The notes beneath the pieces are model-generated. The model searched no databases. It was not told the origin of the DNA and saw nothing but the letters and a program-made list of their open reading frames with translations. From Pseudomonas sp. UBA1879 (GTDB taxonomy: Bacteria > Pseudomonadota > Gammaproteobacteria > Pseudomonadales > Pseudomonadaceae), in the NCBI RefSeq assembly GCF_002338065.1, contig NZ_DDHJ01000010.1, forward strand, positions 230,996 to 294,995: 64,000 bases of DNA, read 5' to 3'. Below, piece after piece: positions 52,419-61,517 of the stretch (its first letter is position 1; every line of letters begins with the position of its first letter). Position numbers and translations under genes: made by a program.

Positions 52419-55400
52419 TTTTCAGGTCTCCGAAAACCGTAAGCTCTTTACGATGGTAGCTAGGGTTTTTTATCCACTCTAGACGCTCAGCTGGGACATC
52501 TGTTTCCACGTAGTCACGACCTCGCCCATCCTTTATTCCATATTGCTCCACAGCCCTCTTGGGGCTAAGGGGCTTGCTTGCTGCGGGTTCTAAGTAAACA
52601 CGGTTATTATCACGGGCTTTGATCACTCCACTTTCTTTAATGCCTTCTAAGCCTTTCCTGTTCGTATAGTGACGAACACGGACGCAACTCCACCCCCACG
52701 GATCCACCCACCCGACCGCATTCGGCGCATACCGGTAGAGATTGATGCCGCCCGCCAATCCGATCGGGTCGGGCGTGGTAAACCTGCCCACATCCGGGTC
52801 GTAAAACCTGAAGGTGTTGTAGTGCAGTCCGGTCTCGCGATCAAGGTATTGGCCTTGGAACCTCAGATTCTGAGGGTCAGTATGCGGCGCGCGGTCTTCG
52901 TGGGTGGTGTTGCCCCAGACCTGGTAGCGCGCTGTCCAGACCAGGTCGCCGTTGGCTTCGGTCAGTGCTTCCGGTTGGCCGTTCGGGGCGTTGTGGAAAT
53001 GGTGAACCGTCTGGAATTCGCCGATGCCGTCGATTCGGGCGAGGGGTTCGTGGCTCTCTTCAACATAGAGGTAGAGGCTCTGTTTGTCATAGCAGCGCTC
53101 GTGGAGCAGTCGCAGGCCATCCCAAGTGAAATGGGTCGTGTTCACCAAGCGTCCATGGCGGTTGTATTCACTCTTTTCGACGCGCCGTCCCAGTGGGTCG
53201 TAGGACATGCGTACGATGTCGCCGTTGTCGTTGTGAACCGCAATCAGTCGATTTTCATTGTCGTAGGCGAAACGCTGAGTACCGTGACGCACGCTGCGTT
53301 TCTCGATCATTCGGCCAAACCCATCGTAGCGGTAGCGTTTGTCCTGATACCTCAGCAGCCGGTTGTGCGAAATATGGCCGGAGCCTTGGGCATCCAGCAG
53401 GTTGGCCGCCGGATCGTAGGCATACAGTTCCGTCTCAGTGGCCGGCTCGCCTTCTCTAGCCATGAGCCGTCCGGTCGCGTCGTAGCGAAGATAAGTGCGA
53501 AACGTGCGTGGCCCATTGCGTTCGGAGTGCCCCATGAGGTTGTCGGCGGGGTCGTAGTCGTATTCAGTCGCCCAATGCGCGGGCAGTTGCCGAGGTTTAT
53601 CGATAAAGCGACGCGCCCTTGAGCGCAAGCGACCGGCGCGATCGTACTGCGTGCGCGTATTGAGCTGACCCTGCGTTCGCAGCACTTCACGGTGCAGGCG
53701 GTCGCGCTCGACATCGCAAATGACCAAACCGTCCAGATTGATCTGATGCACATGGCCGCCGCCGTAGCGCAAATGATTGAGCCAGCGGCCATCCGGAAGC
53801 CGGGATTGAACTCGGTTGCCCAATTCGTCGTAGTGGTGCTGCAAAACGCCTGTCGCGCCGGATTCGCTGACGAGTTGGCTCAGGGCGTCGTAGGCAAACC
53901 CCACGCTGTGTTGTTCAGCGCCTGCGCCGGTGAACACGATATGAATCAGTTGATCACGCGCATCGTAGGTGTAGGCCGTCTCGCCATCGGCGGTGACCTT
54001 GGCGATCAAACGTCCTGCGGCATCGCGTTTCAGCTCATGAATGATCGAATCTTTTGCGAACGCTTCCTCATTAGGCGATGCAAGCTGTCTGATCCGCACC
54101 ACGTTGTTCAGTCCGTCGTAGGCGTAACGCCGCTGACTACTGTCCAGATCCTGCTGAACCACCAGCCGGTCACCGGCATCCCAAGCAAATCGATAGTGTT
54201 CGCCATTCTCGTTGGTCAGGGTGTGCAGGCGGCCGTAGGCGTCATGAGCGAACCGGACCTCTCGCCGCAAGGCATCAGTCCGCTGTCGAAACTGGCCGCG
54301 ACGGTCGTATTCATAAAGCGTGCTCGCCCCGGTGGGATCTGTGTGGCGGGTCAGCCTTCCCCCTAGCGCCCATTCGTACTGATCGACGCGTCCATCTGGC
54401 AGCACTCGCTGGAATAGCCGGCCCAATGCGTCATGCCGATACACCGTGCGCTCGCCCAGCGCATCAGTGATCCCTTGCAGAAAGCCTCTCCGGTCGTAGC
54501 TGAAACGCGTCGGATACCCCGAGCAGTCGATGGATTCAGTTAGTTGTCCAAACTCGTTCCAATGCTGTTTTCGGCTTTTGCCTGTCGCGTCGATGATTTC
54601 GATGACCTGACCGTAGCCGTCGTAGCGAAACTGAGTGATGTGCCCCAGCGGATCGACCGCGTGGGTGCAGTTGCCGCGCGCGTCGTAGCGGTACTGCCAG
54701 GTATTGCCGGCTGCATCGGTTTCCAATCGGGGCAGCGACCAGTGTTCAAGCCATTGCGTCAACTCGCAGCGGCCCAACGGGTCCTCGGTGGTTTCAAGGT
54801 TGCCCGTATCATCGTAGGTGTAACGCCATTCACCCTCTTGTGGGTCGGTCGCCCCCAGTAACTGACGTGCGTCGTTCCACGCAAACCGCCAGGCCAGCCC
54901 CAGGTTGTCGATGTATTCGGTGATCTGATGCTGAGCGTTCCAACGCCGCTCGCTACGACGGTTCAGGCCATCAGTGACAACCGTGCGCCCTGCGTCCAAG
55001 TCGTAGTCGAAACGGTAGTCGTCGCCCTCGTCGGTGTAGTGACGCACGACACGCCATTCCCTGTCGTCGATCAAGCCCCACTCGTAAAAGCAGCGCAGGC
55101 CTCCAGGAAGTTGGTGCTCGACCATGCGTCGATCAGCGTTATAAACGAAGCGCCGCTGAAGGTTGCCCATGGCATCCGTCACCTCAGCCAGATCACCCGA
55201 TTCATCATAGGCATAGCTGGCCACAGTCTCATGGCTGCCGTCGTCGAACACACGCTCAAGTCTTTCGACCCGTTGAGGCCATCGCGTCGAATACGCCACA
55301 TCGAGGCACGCCACATGCAGCGAATCACGTAACCCCACCAACCGTCCCGCGGCGTCGTACTTCAAATGGACCCGGTTGTCGTTGCGATCGCCCAGCTGAC

Positions 55401-56667
55401 TCAATTGAAGCCGGGACGGATCGGGCGACGTGGGCTCGAACAGCCTATACAGCCCATCCTCACTTTCGATGAGTAACCGGCCGTCGTCGTGCCGTTTGAC
55501 TGCCAGCCCTTCACCGGCGCTGAACACTGCGCCACCGAGGGCTATCGCGCCCATGTCGATCTGCCGCGCTTGCTCGTCGGTGTAGACCAGCCGCTCGCCA
55601 CCCTCCGGATGGGGCTCGACAACAACGCTGACCTCGAACGGCACACTCCAGCCTGCGCCGAACAGCCCATCTCGGCGCTCGTCGCGGCTGTTGTAGAAAC
55701 GCTGCCATTCGATGGGGATGAGGCCGGGGAGGACGACGTCCAGTTCCTCGACACCGCCCAGCACCTTTGCGCCTGTAGCGGCATGCACGGGGTGCGGAGA
55801 GCCAGACATCGCTCGGCCCAGCGCCGCTGTCACCTGACTGACGACGAAGGTGTTTACGCCGCCGAATAACATGCAGGGCAAGTTGCTCACGAATTTGCGC
55901 GGGCCGCCCTTGAGCATCATCAGCGCGCTGACTGCCAGACCAATGCCTGGTGTTTTGCCACTGCGGATCGGTCGTACGACCAACCGCTCACCACCGATCC
56001 GCACGTTGGGGGAAATCAACCCTGACGACACCACGACCGCGTCGCAGGTGCTGCGATCGCCGCTGCGCGCGGCGGGTTGGCCGTTGATGAACACCCTGTC
56101 CGACCCTTCAGCGATGTACTGGACCGGCATCGGCGAGTGCCGTTCACAGGTCACATGATCGGACGGTTTTGGAATGGCGCCCGGGGCGGGCGTGGCAACC
56201 GTGGGTCGCCACAATTCGGAGAAGAAGCCCCTGGCAATGTCAAGAAAGGTGCCTTCGGGCGTCTCATCGGCAGGCAAAGCAGCACTGTCGGACGTTACCG
56301 TACCTGCCGCACGCACCGCCGGCAGGCCATTGATGAGCACGTTGGGGGAGCCGCTGCTGATGTGGGCACAGACGGTGGGCGGGAACAGGTCGTTGGCCAG
56401 GTCGTCGCAAAACTGACGAATCTCCTCGTCAATGCCCGAGGCGTTCATGCCTACGCCGACGGCCAGGCTGACCGCAGCAGCCAGTACGCAAGCGCCTATC
56501 CCACCCGTGGCCACGGTCAAGCCAGCGGCCGCAACCAGCGCACCGCCGACCAGTGCGCCGACCGCAACGTTTGCCGCGACCTCTAGCACGCCGCCAAAGG
56601 CGTCGGCCAGCATTGAGCTGTGAGCGAGGGCATCGCCTTGGCGAGCGGCCCAATGGGCGTCAGACAT
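52387..56667 (-). CDS. PAAR-domain RHS polymorphic toxin with HYD1-type ADP-ribosyltransferase tip
   Basis: The 1426-residue protein has an N-terminal hydrophobic pair of helices (about 25-75), then PAAR motifs (SPNVLINGLPAVRAAG, DRVFINGQPAARSGD, SPNVRIGG), so it is probably loaded on a type VI secretion spike. Over 25 YD/RHS repeats follow (for example YDALGRLFQRVLPDGR). The core ends at the cleavage-type motif DPIGLAGGINLYRYAPN...DPWGW. The last ~100 residues begin VRHYTNRKGLEGIKESG, the H-Y pattern of HYD1-class ADP-ribosyltransferases, with a later Glu in YVETDVP. The start is the ATG of MSDAHWAARQ. No vgrG or EagR gene is adjacent. A probable immunity gene follows. Confidence 0.88.
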   Translation of the reverse strand: MSDAHWAARQGDALAHSSMLADAFGGVLEVAANVAVGALVGGALVAAAGLTVATGGIGACVLAAAVSLAVGVGMNASGIDEEIRQFCDDLANDLFPPTVCAHISSGSPNVLINGLPAVRAAGTVTSDSAALPADETPEGTFLDIARGFFSELWRPTVATPAPGAIPKPSDHVTCERHSPMPVQYIAEGSDRVFINGQPAARSGDRSTCDAVVVSSGLISPNVRIGGERLVVRPIRSGKTPGIGLAVSALMMLKGGPRKFVSNLPCMLFGGVNTFVVSQVTAALGRAMSGSPHPVHAATGAKVLGGVEELDVVLPGLIPIEWQRFYNSRDERRDGLFGAGWSVPFEVSVVVEPHPEGGERLVYTDEQARQIDMGAIALGGAVFSAGEGLAVKRHDDGRLLIESEDGLYRLFEPTSPDPSRLQLSQLGDRNDNRVHLKYDAAGRLVGLRDSLHVACLDVAYSTRWPQRVERLERVFDDGSHETVASYAYDESGDLAEVTDAMGNLQRRFVYNADRRMVEHQLPGGLRCFYEWGLIDDREWRVVRHYTDEGDDYRFDYDLDAGRTVVTDGLNRRSERRWNAQHQITEYIDNLGLAWRFAWNDARQLLGATDPQEGEWRYTYDDTGNLETTEDPLGRCELTQWLEHWSLPRLETDAAGNTWQYRYDARGNCTHAVDPLGHITQFRYDGYGQVIEIIDATGKSRKQHWNEFGQLTESIDCSGYPTRFSYDRRGFLQGITDALGERTVYRHDALGRLFQRVLPDGRVDQYEWALGGRLTRHTDPTGASTLYEYDRRGQFRQRTDALRREVRFAHDAYGRLHTLTNENGEHYRFAWDAGDRLVVQQDLDSSQRRYAYDGLNNVVRIRQLASPNEEAFAKDSIIHELKRDAAGRLIAKVTADGETAYTYDARDQLIHIVFTGAGAEQHSVGFAYDALSQLVSESGATGVLQHHYDELGNRVQSRLPDGRWLNHLRYGGGHVHQINLDGLVICDVERDRLHREVLRTQGQLNTRTQYDRAGRLRSRARRFIDKPRQLPAHWATEYDYDPADNLMGHSERNGPRTFRTYLRYDATGRLMAREGEPATETELYAYDPAANLLDAQGSGHISHNRLLRYQDKRYRYDGFGRMIEKRSVRHGTQRFAYDNENRLIAVHNDNGDIVRMSYDPLGRRVEKSEYNRHGRLVNTTHFTWDGLRLLHERCYDKQSLYLYVEESHEPLARIDGIGEFQTVHHFHNAPNGQPEALTEANGDLVWTARYQVWGNTTHEDRAPHTDPQNLRFQGQYLDRETGLHYNTFRFYDPDVGRFTTPDPIGLAGGINLYRYAPNAVGWVDPWGWSCVRVRHYTNRKGLEGIKESGVIKARDNNRVYLEPAASKPLSPKRAVEQYGIKDGRGRDYVETDVPAERLEWIKNPSYHRKELTVFGDLKIENPTFTKRK

Positions 56668-56921
56668 TCCGTGATCCGCGTTGAGAAAGCGGCGGAATGT
56701 AAGGGCTTTGCAGTGAGCTGTCTGAGCGCTGAAACACAATAAGTATGGCCTTCGCTCTTTTCGGAAAGGGCCTACAGGCTTCGAACGTGTTGTCCTATCA
56801 GCTGCGGCGTATGCGCCTGACAAAACACGCTAGCGCACGTAAAACGACGCAATGCAGGTAGAGCGGCACGGGGCGGGCCTGCTACCATCCGCCCCTTGAT
56901 CCAACCTGCTCGAGACCTTTC

Positions 56922-58400
56922 ATGACCGTTCGCACCCGCATCGCGCCATCGCCCACCGGCGACCCCCACGTTGGCACGGCTTATATCGCACTCTTCAACT
57001 ATTGCTTTGCCAAGCAGCATGGCGGCGAATTCATCCTGCGCATTGAAGACACCGATCAGCTGCGCTCGACCCGCGAGTCCGAACAACAGATTTTCGACGC
57101 ACTGCGCTGGCTCGGCATCGAGTGGAGCGAAGGCCCTGACGTCGGTGGTCCTCACGGCCCGTATCGTCAAAGCGAGCGGGGCGACATTTATAAGCAGTAC
57201 ACCCAGCAACTGGTCGATGCCGGCCACGCCTTCCCGTGCTTCTGCACCGCGGAAGAGCTGGACCAGATGCGCGCCGAGCAGATGGCCCGAGGTGAAACCC
57301 CGCGTTACGACGGTCGCGCGCTGTTGCTGTCCAAGGAGGAAGTCGAGCGGCGCCTGGCGGCGGGCGAGCCTCATGTGATTCGCATGAAAGTGCCGAGCGA
57401 AGGTGTGTGCGTCGTGCCGGACATTTTGCGTGGTGAGGTCGAAATCCCGTGGGACCGCATGGACATGCAGGTGCTGATGAAGACCGACGGCCTGCCGACG
57501 TACTTCCTGGCCAACGTGGTCGATGACCACCTGATGGGCATTACCCACGTGCTGCGCGGCGAAGAATGGCTGCCCTCGGCGCCGAAGCTGATCCTGCTGT
57601 ACGAATACTTTGGCTGGGAAAAGCCGGCGCTGTGCTACATGCCGCTGCTGCGTAACCCCGACAAGAGCAAGCTGTCCAAGCGCAAGAACCCGACCTCGGT
57701 GACGTTCTACGAGCGCATGGGCTTCATGCCTGAAGCGATGCTCAACTACCTGGGCCGCATGGGCTGGTCGATGCCGGACGAACGTGAGAAGTTCTCGCTG
57801 CAAGAAATGGTCGAGCACTTCGACCTCAACCGGGTGTCCCTCGGCGGGCCGATTTTCGACATCGAGAAACTGTCCTGGCTCAATGGCCAATGGCTGCGGG
57901 AGCTGCCCGTCGAAGAGTTCGCCACGCGGGTGCAGAAGTGGGCGTTCAACAGCGACTACATGATGAAGATCGCGCCCCATGTGCAGGGCCGTGTCGAAAC
58001 CTTTAGCCAGGTCGCGCCGCTGGGCGGATTTTTCTTCGCCGGCGCTGTGCACCCGGATCCGAAGCTGTTCGAACACAAGAAGCTCTCGCCCGAACAGGTG
58101 CGTCAGGTCATGCAGCTGATCCTCTGGAAGCTCGAGTCTCTGCGCCAGTGGGAAAAAGACACCATCACTGGCTGCATCCAGGCGGTGGTCGAGCATCTGC
58201 AGCTCAAGCTGCGCGATGCCATGCCGCTGATGTTCGCAGCGATCACCGGTCAGGCGAACTCGGTTTCGGTCACCGACGCCATGGAGATCCTCGGCCCGGA
58301 CTTGACCCGTTACCGCTTGCGCCAGGCGCTGGACCTGCTGGGCGGTGTGTCTAAGAAAGAAAACAAAGAGTGGGAAAAACTGCTCGGCGCCATCGGCTGA
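56922..58400 (+). CDS. gltX: Glutamyl-tRNA synthetase
   Basis: The 492-residue class I synthetase charges tRNA-Glu. It has the HIGH-type motif as SPTGDPHVGTAY, the KMSKS-type loop as KLSKRKNP, and a helical anticodon-binding C-terminal region. It is the standard length. Two tRNA-Glu genes lie just downstream, a conserved Pseudomonas arrangement. A perfect 10-base inverted repeat lies at 58409-58447 right after the stop. Confidence 0.97.
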   Translation: MTVRTRIAPSPTGDPHVGTAYIALFNYCFAKQHGGEFILRIEDTDQLRSTRESEQQIFDALRWLGIEWSEGPDVGGPHGPYRQSERGDIYKQYTQQLVDAGHAFPCFCTAEELDQMRAEQMARGETPRYDGRALLLSKEEVERRLAAGEPHVIRMKVPSEGVCVVPDILRGEVEIPWDRMDMQVLMKTDGLPTYFLANVVDDHLMGITHVLRGEEWLPSAPKLILLYEYFGWEKPALCYMPLLRNPDKSKLSKRKNPTSVTFYERMGFMPEAMLNYLGRMGWSMPDEREKFSLQEMVEHFDLNRVSLGGPIFDIEKLSWLNGQWLRELPVEEFATRVQKWAFNSDYMMKIAPHVQGRVETFSQVAPLGGFFFAGAVHPDPKLFEHKKLSPEQVRQVMQLILWKLESLRQWEKDTITGCIQAVVEHLQLKLRDAMPLMFAAITGQANSVSVTDAMEILGPDLTRYRLRQALDLLGGVSKKENKEWEKLLGAIG

Positions 58401-58408
58401 GTGACCGC

Positions 58409-58447
58409 CGGTCGTTGCGCGGCGCCTGAGTGTGCGTGCAACGACCG
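58409..58447 (+). terminator. Hairpin downstream of gltX
   Basis: CGGTCGTTGC and GCAACGACCG form a perfect 10-base stem with a 19-base loop, just after the gltX stop. There is no T run, so it may be a weak terminator or an RNA processing or stability structure. Confidence 0.45.
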
Positions 58448-58526
58448 ATTGCGTCAGGTTTTCCGGGGGAGGGCGGTAAGTGATTGTTATCCCGGAAAAT
58501 TCTTTTGGAATATGTTCAAAAAAAGT

Positions 58527-58555
58527 TTGACAGCTATCTAGGTCGCACTTAATAT
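58527..58555 (+). promoter_or_regulatory. Strong sigma-70 promoter of the tRNA cluster
   Basis: TTGACA (58527-58532) and TAATAT (58550-58555) are separated by exactly 17 bases. A GC-rich discriminator GCGCCCC follows, typical of stringently controlled stable-RNA promoters. It lies 65 bases upstream of the first tRNA gene. Confidence 0.85.
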
Positions 58556-58620
58556 GCGCCCCGTCCACACGGCAACACAGAAACACGGCGGCAACGCAGT
58601 GCGATGTGAGAGTGTAATGT

Positions 58621-58696
58621 GGGGCTATAGCTCAGCTGGGAGAGCGCCTGCATGGCATGCAGGAGGTCAGCGGTTCGATCCCGCTTAGCTCCACCA
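58621..58696 (+). tRNA. tRNA-Ala (GGC), copy 1
   Basis: The cloverleaf is readable: acceptor GGGGCTA/TAGCTCC, D-arm with AGCTGGGA, anticodon stem CCTGC/GCAGG with loop ATGGCAT (anticodon GGC, decoding GCC/GCU), T-arm GGTTCGATCC, and encoded CCA. An identical copy lies 289 bases downstream. Confidence 0.97.
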
Positions 58697-58781
58697 ATTT
58701 AGAAGCTTCAGGGCTGGCTACGCTGCCTTGAAGTTTGTACCGCAAATCGGAACCAGCACCGATCAGGTACACAGAGGGTTC

Positions 58782-58857
58782 GTCCCCTTCGTCTAGTGGC
58801 CTAGGACACCGCCCTTTCACGGCGGTAACAGGGGTTCGAGTCCCCTAGGGGACGCCA
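58782..58857 (+). tRNA. tRNA-Glu (TTC), copy 1
   Basis: Acceptor GTCCCCT/AGGGGAC, anticodon stem CCGCC/GGCGG with loop CTTTCAC (anticodon TTC), T-arm with GGTTCGAGTCC, and encoded CCA. It lies in an Ala-Glu-Ala-Glu array downstream of gltX. Confidence 0.97.
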
Positions 58858-58909
58858 GCTTCACCGAGTGATGCCGTAGGGTTGATCTCCGCCGCGAGGC
58901 GCTAAATCT

Positions 58910-58985
58910 GGGGCTATAGCTCAGCTGGGAGAGCGCCTGCATGGCATGCAGGAGGTCAGCGGTTCGATCCCGCTTAGCTCCACCA
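58910..58985 (+). tRNA. tRNA-Ala (GGC), copy 2
   Basis: It is identical in sequence to copy 1 over all 76 bases, including the anticodon GGC loop and the encoded CCA. The spacers between the tRNAs differ, so the duplication is not recent or the spacers have drifted. Confidence 0.97.
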
Positions 58986-59029
58986 AATTGCCAGGATTCG
59001 TTGATGACGGATTCGACTGAAGGTTTTGC

Positions 59030-59105
59030 GTCCCCTTCGTCTAGTGGCCTAGGACACCGCCCTTTCACGGCGGTAACAGGGGTTCGAGTCCCCTAGGGGA
59101 CGCCA
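59030..59105 (+). tRNA. tRNA-Glu (TTC), copy 2
   Basis: It is identical to the first tRNA-Glu, with anticodon TTC and encoded CCA. It is the last tRNA of the array, followed by a strong terminator. Confidence 0.97.
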
Positions 59106-59128
59106 CGATTTCTCGCTCTGCGAGACCA

Positions 59129-59168
59129 AGGGTCATTCGATTATTGAATGGCCCTTTTGTTTTTTTAG
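59129..59168 (+). terminator. Rho-independent terminator of the tRNA array
   Basis: AGGGTCATTC and GAATGGCCCT form a 10-base stem (one G-T pair) with a 7-base loop, followed by TTTTGTTTTTTT. It ends the Ala-Glu-Ala-Glu transcript. The rest of the 272-base gap to the TetR gene holds REP-like hairpin material (CGGATTCACCCGCGAATCCG near 59221). Confidence 0.9.
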
Positions 59169-59336
59169 GCTTTAGACGCCTTTCCCAAACCCTCTAACGC
59201 CGCTATCGAGCTTGCCGGGACGGATTCACCCGCGAATCCGTGTTCCGGCGACATCTCTATCGCACGTAAGGCCCTCTCGGGAACGAGTTCATTCTTGCGA
59301 CTTCCAGTTCAATCCATGGCACGCTTGCCATCCATC

Positions 59337-59364
59337 ATGATGCAGATAATATTATCGTCATCAT
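59337..59364. promoter_or_regulatory. 28-base dyad operator for the TetR regulator
   Basis: ATGATG-CA-GATAATATTATC-GT-CATCAT is symmetric at 24 of 28 positions about a centre between 59350 and 59351. It ends 13 bases before the TetR start codon and overlaps its likely promoter, so autoregulation is expected. Confidence 0.7.
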
Positions 59365-59377
59365 CCCGGAGGCGGAC

Positions 59378-59917
59378 ATGAACGATAAAAAAGCACAAAC
59401 CCGTGAACGCATTCTCGGTGCAGCCAGTTCAGCGTTGATTGCGCGCGGTCCCGTGGAGCCCAGCGTCAACGAGATCATGGGCGCAGCCGGTTTGACAGTA
59501 GGTGGGTTCTACGCGCACTTCGACAGCAAGGAGGCCTTGATGCTGGAGGCGTTCAATCAGCTGCTGGCCGAGCGTCGCGAGATGGTCGCATCGATCGATG
59601 ACCAACTGCCGGGCAAAGAGCGACGTGCCTTACTCGCTGCTTTCTACCTTTCGCGCAAGCACCGGGACGCCGAAGAGCATGCCTGTCCGCTGCCTACCGC
59701 GATCGGCGAGATGACGCGGCTGTCGGACGATTTTCGGAGCGCGCTGTCCGAACACGTCGAATTGATGGTGGCGCAGTTGGCGTCGAGCCCTGAAGAAACC
59801 GACATGACGCTGGCCGATATCGCGCTGATGCTCGGCAGCCTGGCGCTGGCCCGAGCGCTGGGCCCCAGCGAGCTGTCGGATCGGGTGTTGCGGGCCGGCA
59901 AGTCGGCCATGCAGTGA
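59378..59917 (+). CDS. TetR-family transcriptional regulator
   Basis: The 179-residue protein has the TetR helix-turn-helix (residues about 8-55: TRERILGAASSALIARG, then VGGFYAHFDSKEALM) and a small C-terminal ligand domain with ACPLPTAIGEMTRLSD. GGAGG precedes the ATG. A strong dyad overlaps its promoter. The thioesterase gene follows in the same direction 84 bases later and may be a target, but the ligand is unknown. Confidence 0.9.
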   Translation: MNDKKAQTRERILGAASSALIARGPVEPSVNEIMGAAGLTVGGFYAHFDSKEALMLEAFNQLLAERREMVASIDDQLPGKERRALLAAFYLSRKHRDAEEHACPLPTAIGEMTRLSDDFRSALSEHVELMVAQLASSPEETDMTLADIALMLGSLALARALGPSELSDRVLRAGKSAMQ

Positions 59918-60001
59918 GGCGTTCCTGACAGCTGCACACCTTCAGCGGATGCTTTTGGTTACACTGCCTCCCGAATGCATTCATGAGGGGCAATAGCGAG
60001 C

Positions 60002-60442
60002 ATGGTTTGGGATCTGGCAACGCCGTTCGTCATCGATCTGCACGTGGGCGAGGACGATATAGACGGATTGGGGCACGCCAATAATGCCGTCTACGTCGCC
60101 TGGCTCGAACGTTGCGCGTGGCGGCATTCGCAAAAGCTGGGGTTGGACCTGACTGAGTACCGGCGACTGGACCGCGCGATGGCGGTGGTTCGACATGAAA
60201 TCGATTACCTCGCCAGCGCTTATCAGGAGGATGAGCTGCAGTTGGCGACCTGGATCATTGACTGGGATCAGAAGCTCAAGATGACCAGGCGTTTTCAACT
60301 CAAGCGCCCCCGTGACGGCGTCACGCTGCTGCGGGCGCAAACCACGTTCGTCTGCATCGAACTGTCCACCGGCAAGCCTAAGCGAATGCCCGCCGAGTTC
60401 ATCGAAGGCTATGGCTGCGCCTTACAGTTGGCCCTTTCCTGA
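60002..60442 (+). CDS. Acyl-CoA thioesterase (4HBT hotdog family)
   Basis: The 146-residue single-hotdog protein carries the family motif DGLGHANNAVYVAWLE, whose Asp is the catalytic residue of the 4-hydroxybenzoyl-CoA thioesterase type. It most resembles FadM/YbgC-like acyl-CoA thioesterases; the acyl specificity cannot be read. The ATG follows a GCGAG site. It lies between the TetR gene and dusC on the same strand. Confidence 0.87.
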   Translation: MVWDLATPFVIDLHVGEDDIDGLGHANNAVYVAWLERCAWRHSQKLGLDLTEYRRLDRAMAVVRHEIDYLASAYQEDELQLATWIIDWDQKLKMTRRFQLKRPRDGVTLLRAQTTFVCIELSTGKPKRMPAEFIEGYGCALQLALS

Positions 60443-60508
60443 CGTACACCCCGTTCACAACCGGCACGCGACTGCGTAAACTGCCGGACTTTTTTCCGAG
60501 TGTGACCC

Positions 60509-61468
60509 ATGCAAATTGCGCTGGCGCCCATGGAGGGCCTGGTCGATGACATTCTGCGCGATGTGCTGACTCATGTCGGCGGCATCGACTGGTGCGTGAC
60601 CGAGTTCATCCGGGTGACGGAGCGTCTGTTGCCTGAACATTACTTTCACAAGTTTGCCTCCGAACTGCTCAACGGCTCGAAGACCCGCGCGGGCGTGCCG
60701 CTACGCGTGCAGCTGCTGGGTTCCGACCCGGTGTGTCTGGCAGAGAACGCTGCATTTGCAGCCGAGTTGGGCGCTCCGGTCATCGACCTGAATTTCGGTT
60801 GCCCGGCCAAGACAGTCAACAAATCCCGAGGCGGCGCCGTGCTGTTGAAAGAGCCGGAACTGCTGCACTCGATCCTCGAACACGTGCGCCGTGCCGTGCC
60901 TGCGCATATTCCGGTCACTGCCAAGATGCGCCTGGGTTACGACAGCACCGAGCCTGCGCTGGATTGCGCTCGGGCGCTTGAAGCCGGGGGCGCCGAACAT
61001 ATCGTGGTTCACGCGCGGACCAAGGTCGACGGCTACAAGCCCCCCGCGCACTGGGAATGGATCGGCAAGATTCAGGACGTGGTGAAGATTCCGATCATCG
61101 CCAACGGCGAAATCTGGACCGTGGACGACTGGCGCCGTTGCCGGGAAATCTGTGGGGCCCGTGACATCATGATCGGTCGTGGCCTGGTGGCCCGTCCGGA
61201 CCTGGGCCGTCAGATCGCGGCGGCAGAAGCGGGGCGGGAAGTGGTCGAGATGAGCTGGCAGGCGCTGCAACCGCTGCTTCGCGACTTCTGGCTGCAAGCG
61301 ATGGCGAAGATGACCCGTGTTCAGGCGCCGGGGCGTCTCAAGCAATGGGTGGTGTTGTTGACCAAGAGTTACCCCGAAGCGACTGTCATGTTCGATTCGC
61401 TACGGCGTGAGACGGACTGTGAACGGATTAGCCAGATGCTGGGCGTCTCGGCACCGGAGGCGGCCTGA
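60509..61468 (+). CDS. dusC: tRNA-dihydrouridine(16) synthase
   Basis: The 319-residue FMN-dependent enzyme reduces uridine 16 in the D-loop of tRNAs. It starts MQIALAPMEGLVDDILRDVL, the DusC-type opening. It has the catalytic Cys in DLNFGCPAKTVNKSRGGAVLL, the HARTKVDGYKPPAHW motif, and PIIANGEIWTVDDW with GRGLVARPDLG for flavin binding. The length and C-terminal domain agree with DusC rather than DusA or DusB. Confidence 0.95.
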   Translation: MQIALAPMEGLVDDILRDVLTHVGGIDWCVTEFIRVTERLLPEHYFHKFASELLNGSKTRAGVPLRVQLLGSDPVCLAENAAFAAELGAPVIDLNFGCPAKTVNKSRGGAVLLKEPELLHSILEHVRRAVPAHIPVTAKMRLGYDSTEPALDCARALEAGGAEHIVVHARTKVDGYKPPAHWEWIGKIQDVVKIPIIANGEIWTVDDWRRCREICGARDIMIGRGLVARPDLGRQIAAAEAGREVVEMSWQALQPLLRDFWLQAMAKMTRVQAPGRLKQWVVLLTKSYPEATVMFDSLRRETDCERISQMLGVSAPEAA

Positions 61469-61489
61469 GAAAAAATTTTTACAGCGACT

Positions 61490-61517
61490 CTTGAAACAGA
61501 AGTGACGGTCCTTATTT
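61490..61517 (+). promoter_or_regulatory. Sigma-32 (heat-shock) promoter
   Basis: CTTGAAA (61490-61496), followed after 13 bases by CCTTATTT (61510-61517), fits the heat-shock consensus CTTGAAA/CCCCATNT with the usual spacer. It lies about 70 bases upstream of the small heat-shock gene. Confidence 0.75.

Noticed and set aside
56772..58586. A 604-codon minus-strand frame under gltX
   Set aside because: gltX is unmistakable on the plus strand. The antisense frame is rich in His/Gln/Arg as expected for a shadow.
58621..59105. tRNA-linked integration site (attachment site for an island)
   Set aside because: No integrase, direct repeat of a tRNA 3' end outside the genes, or foreign block lies nearby; downstream genes are housekeeping.
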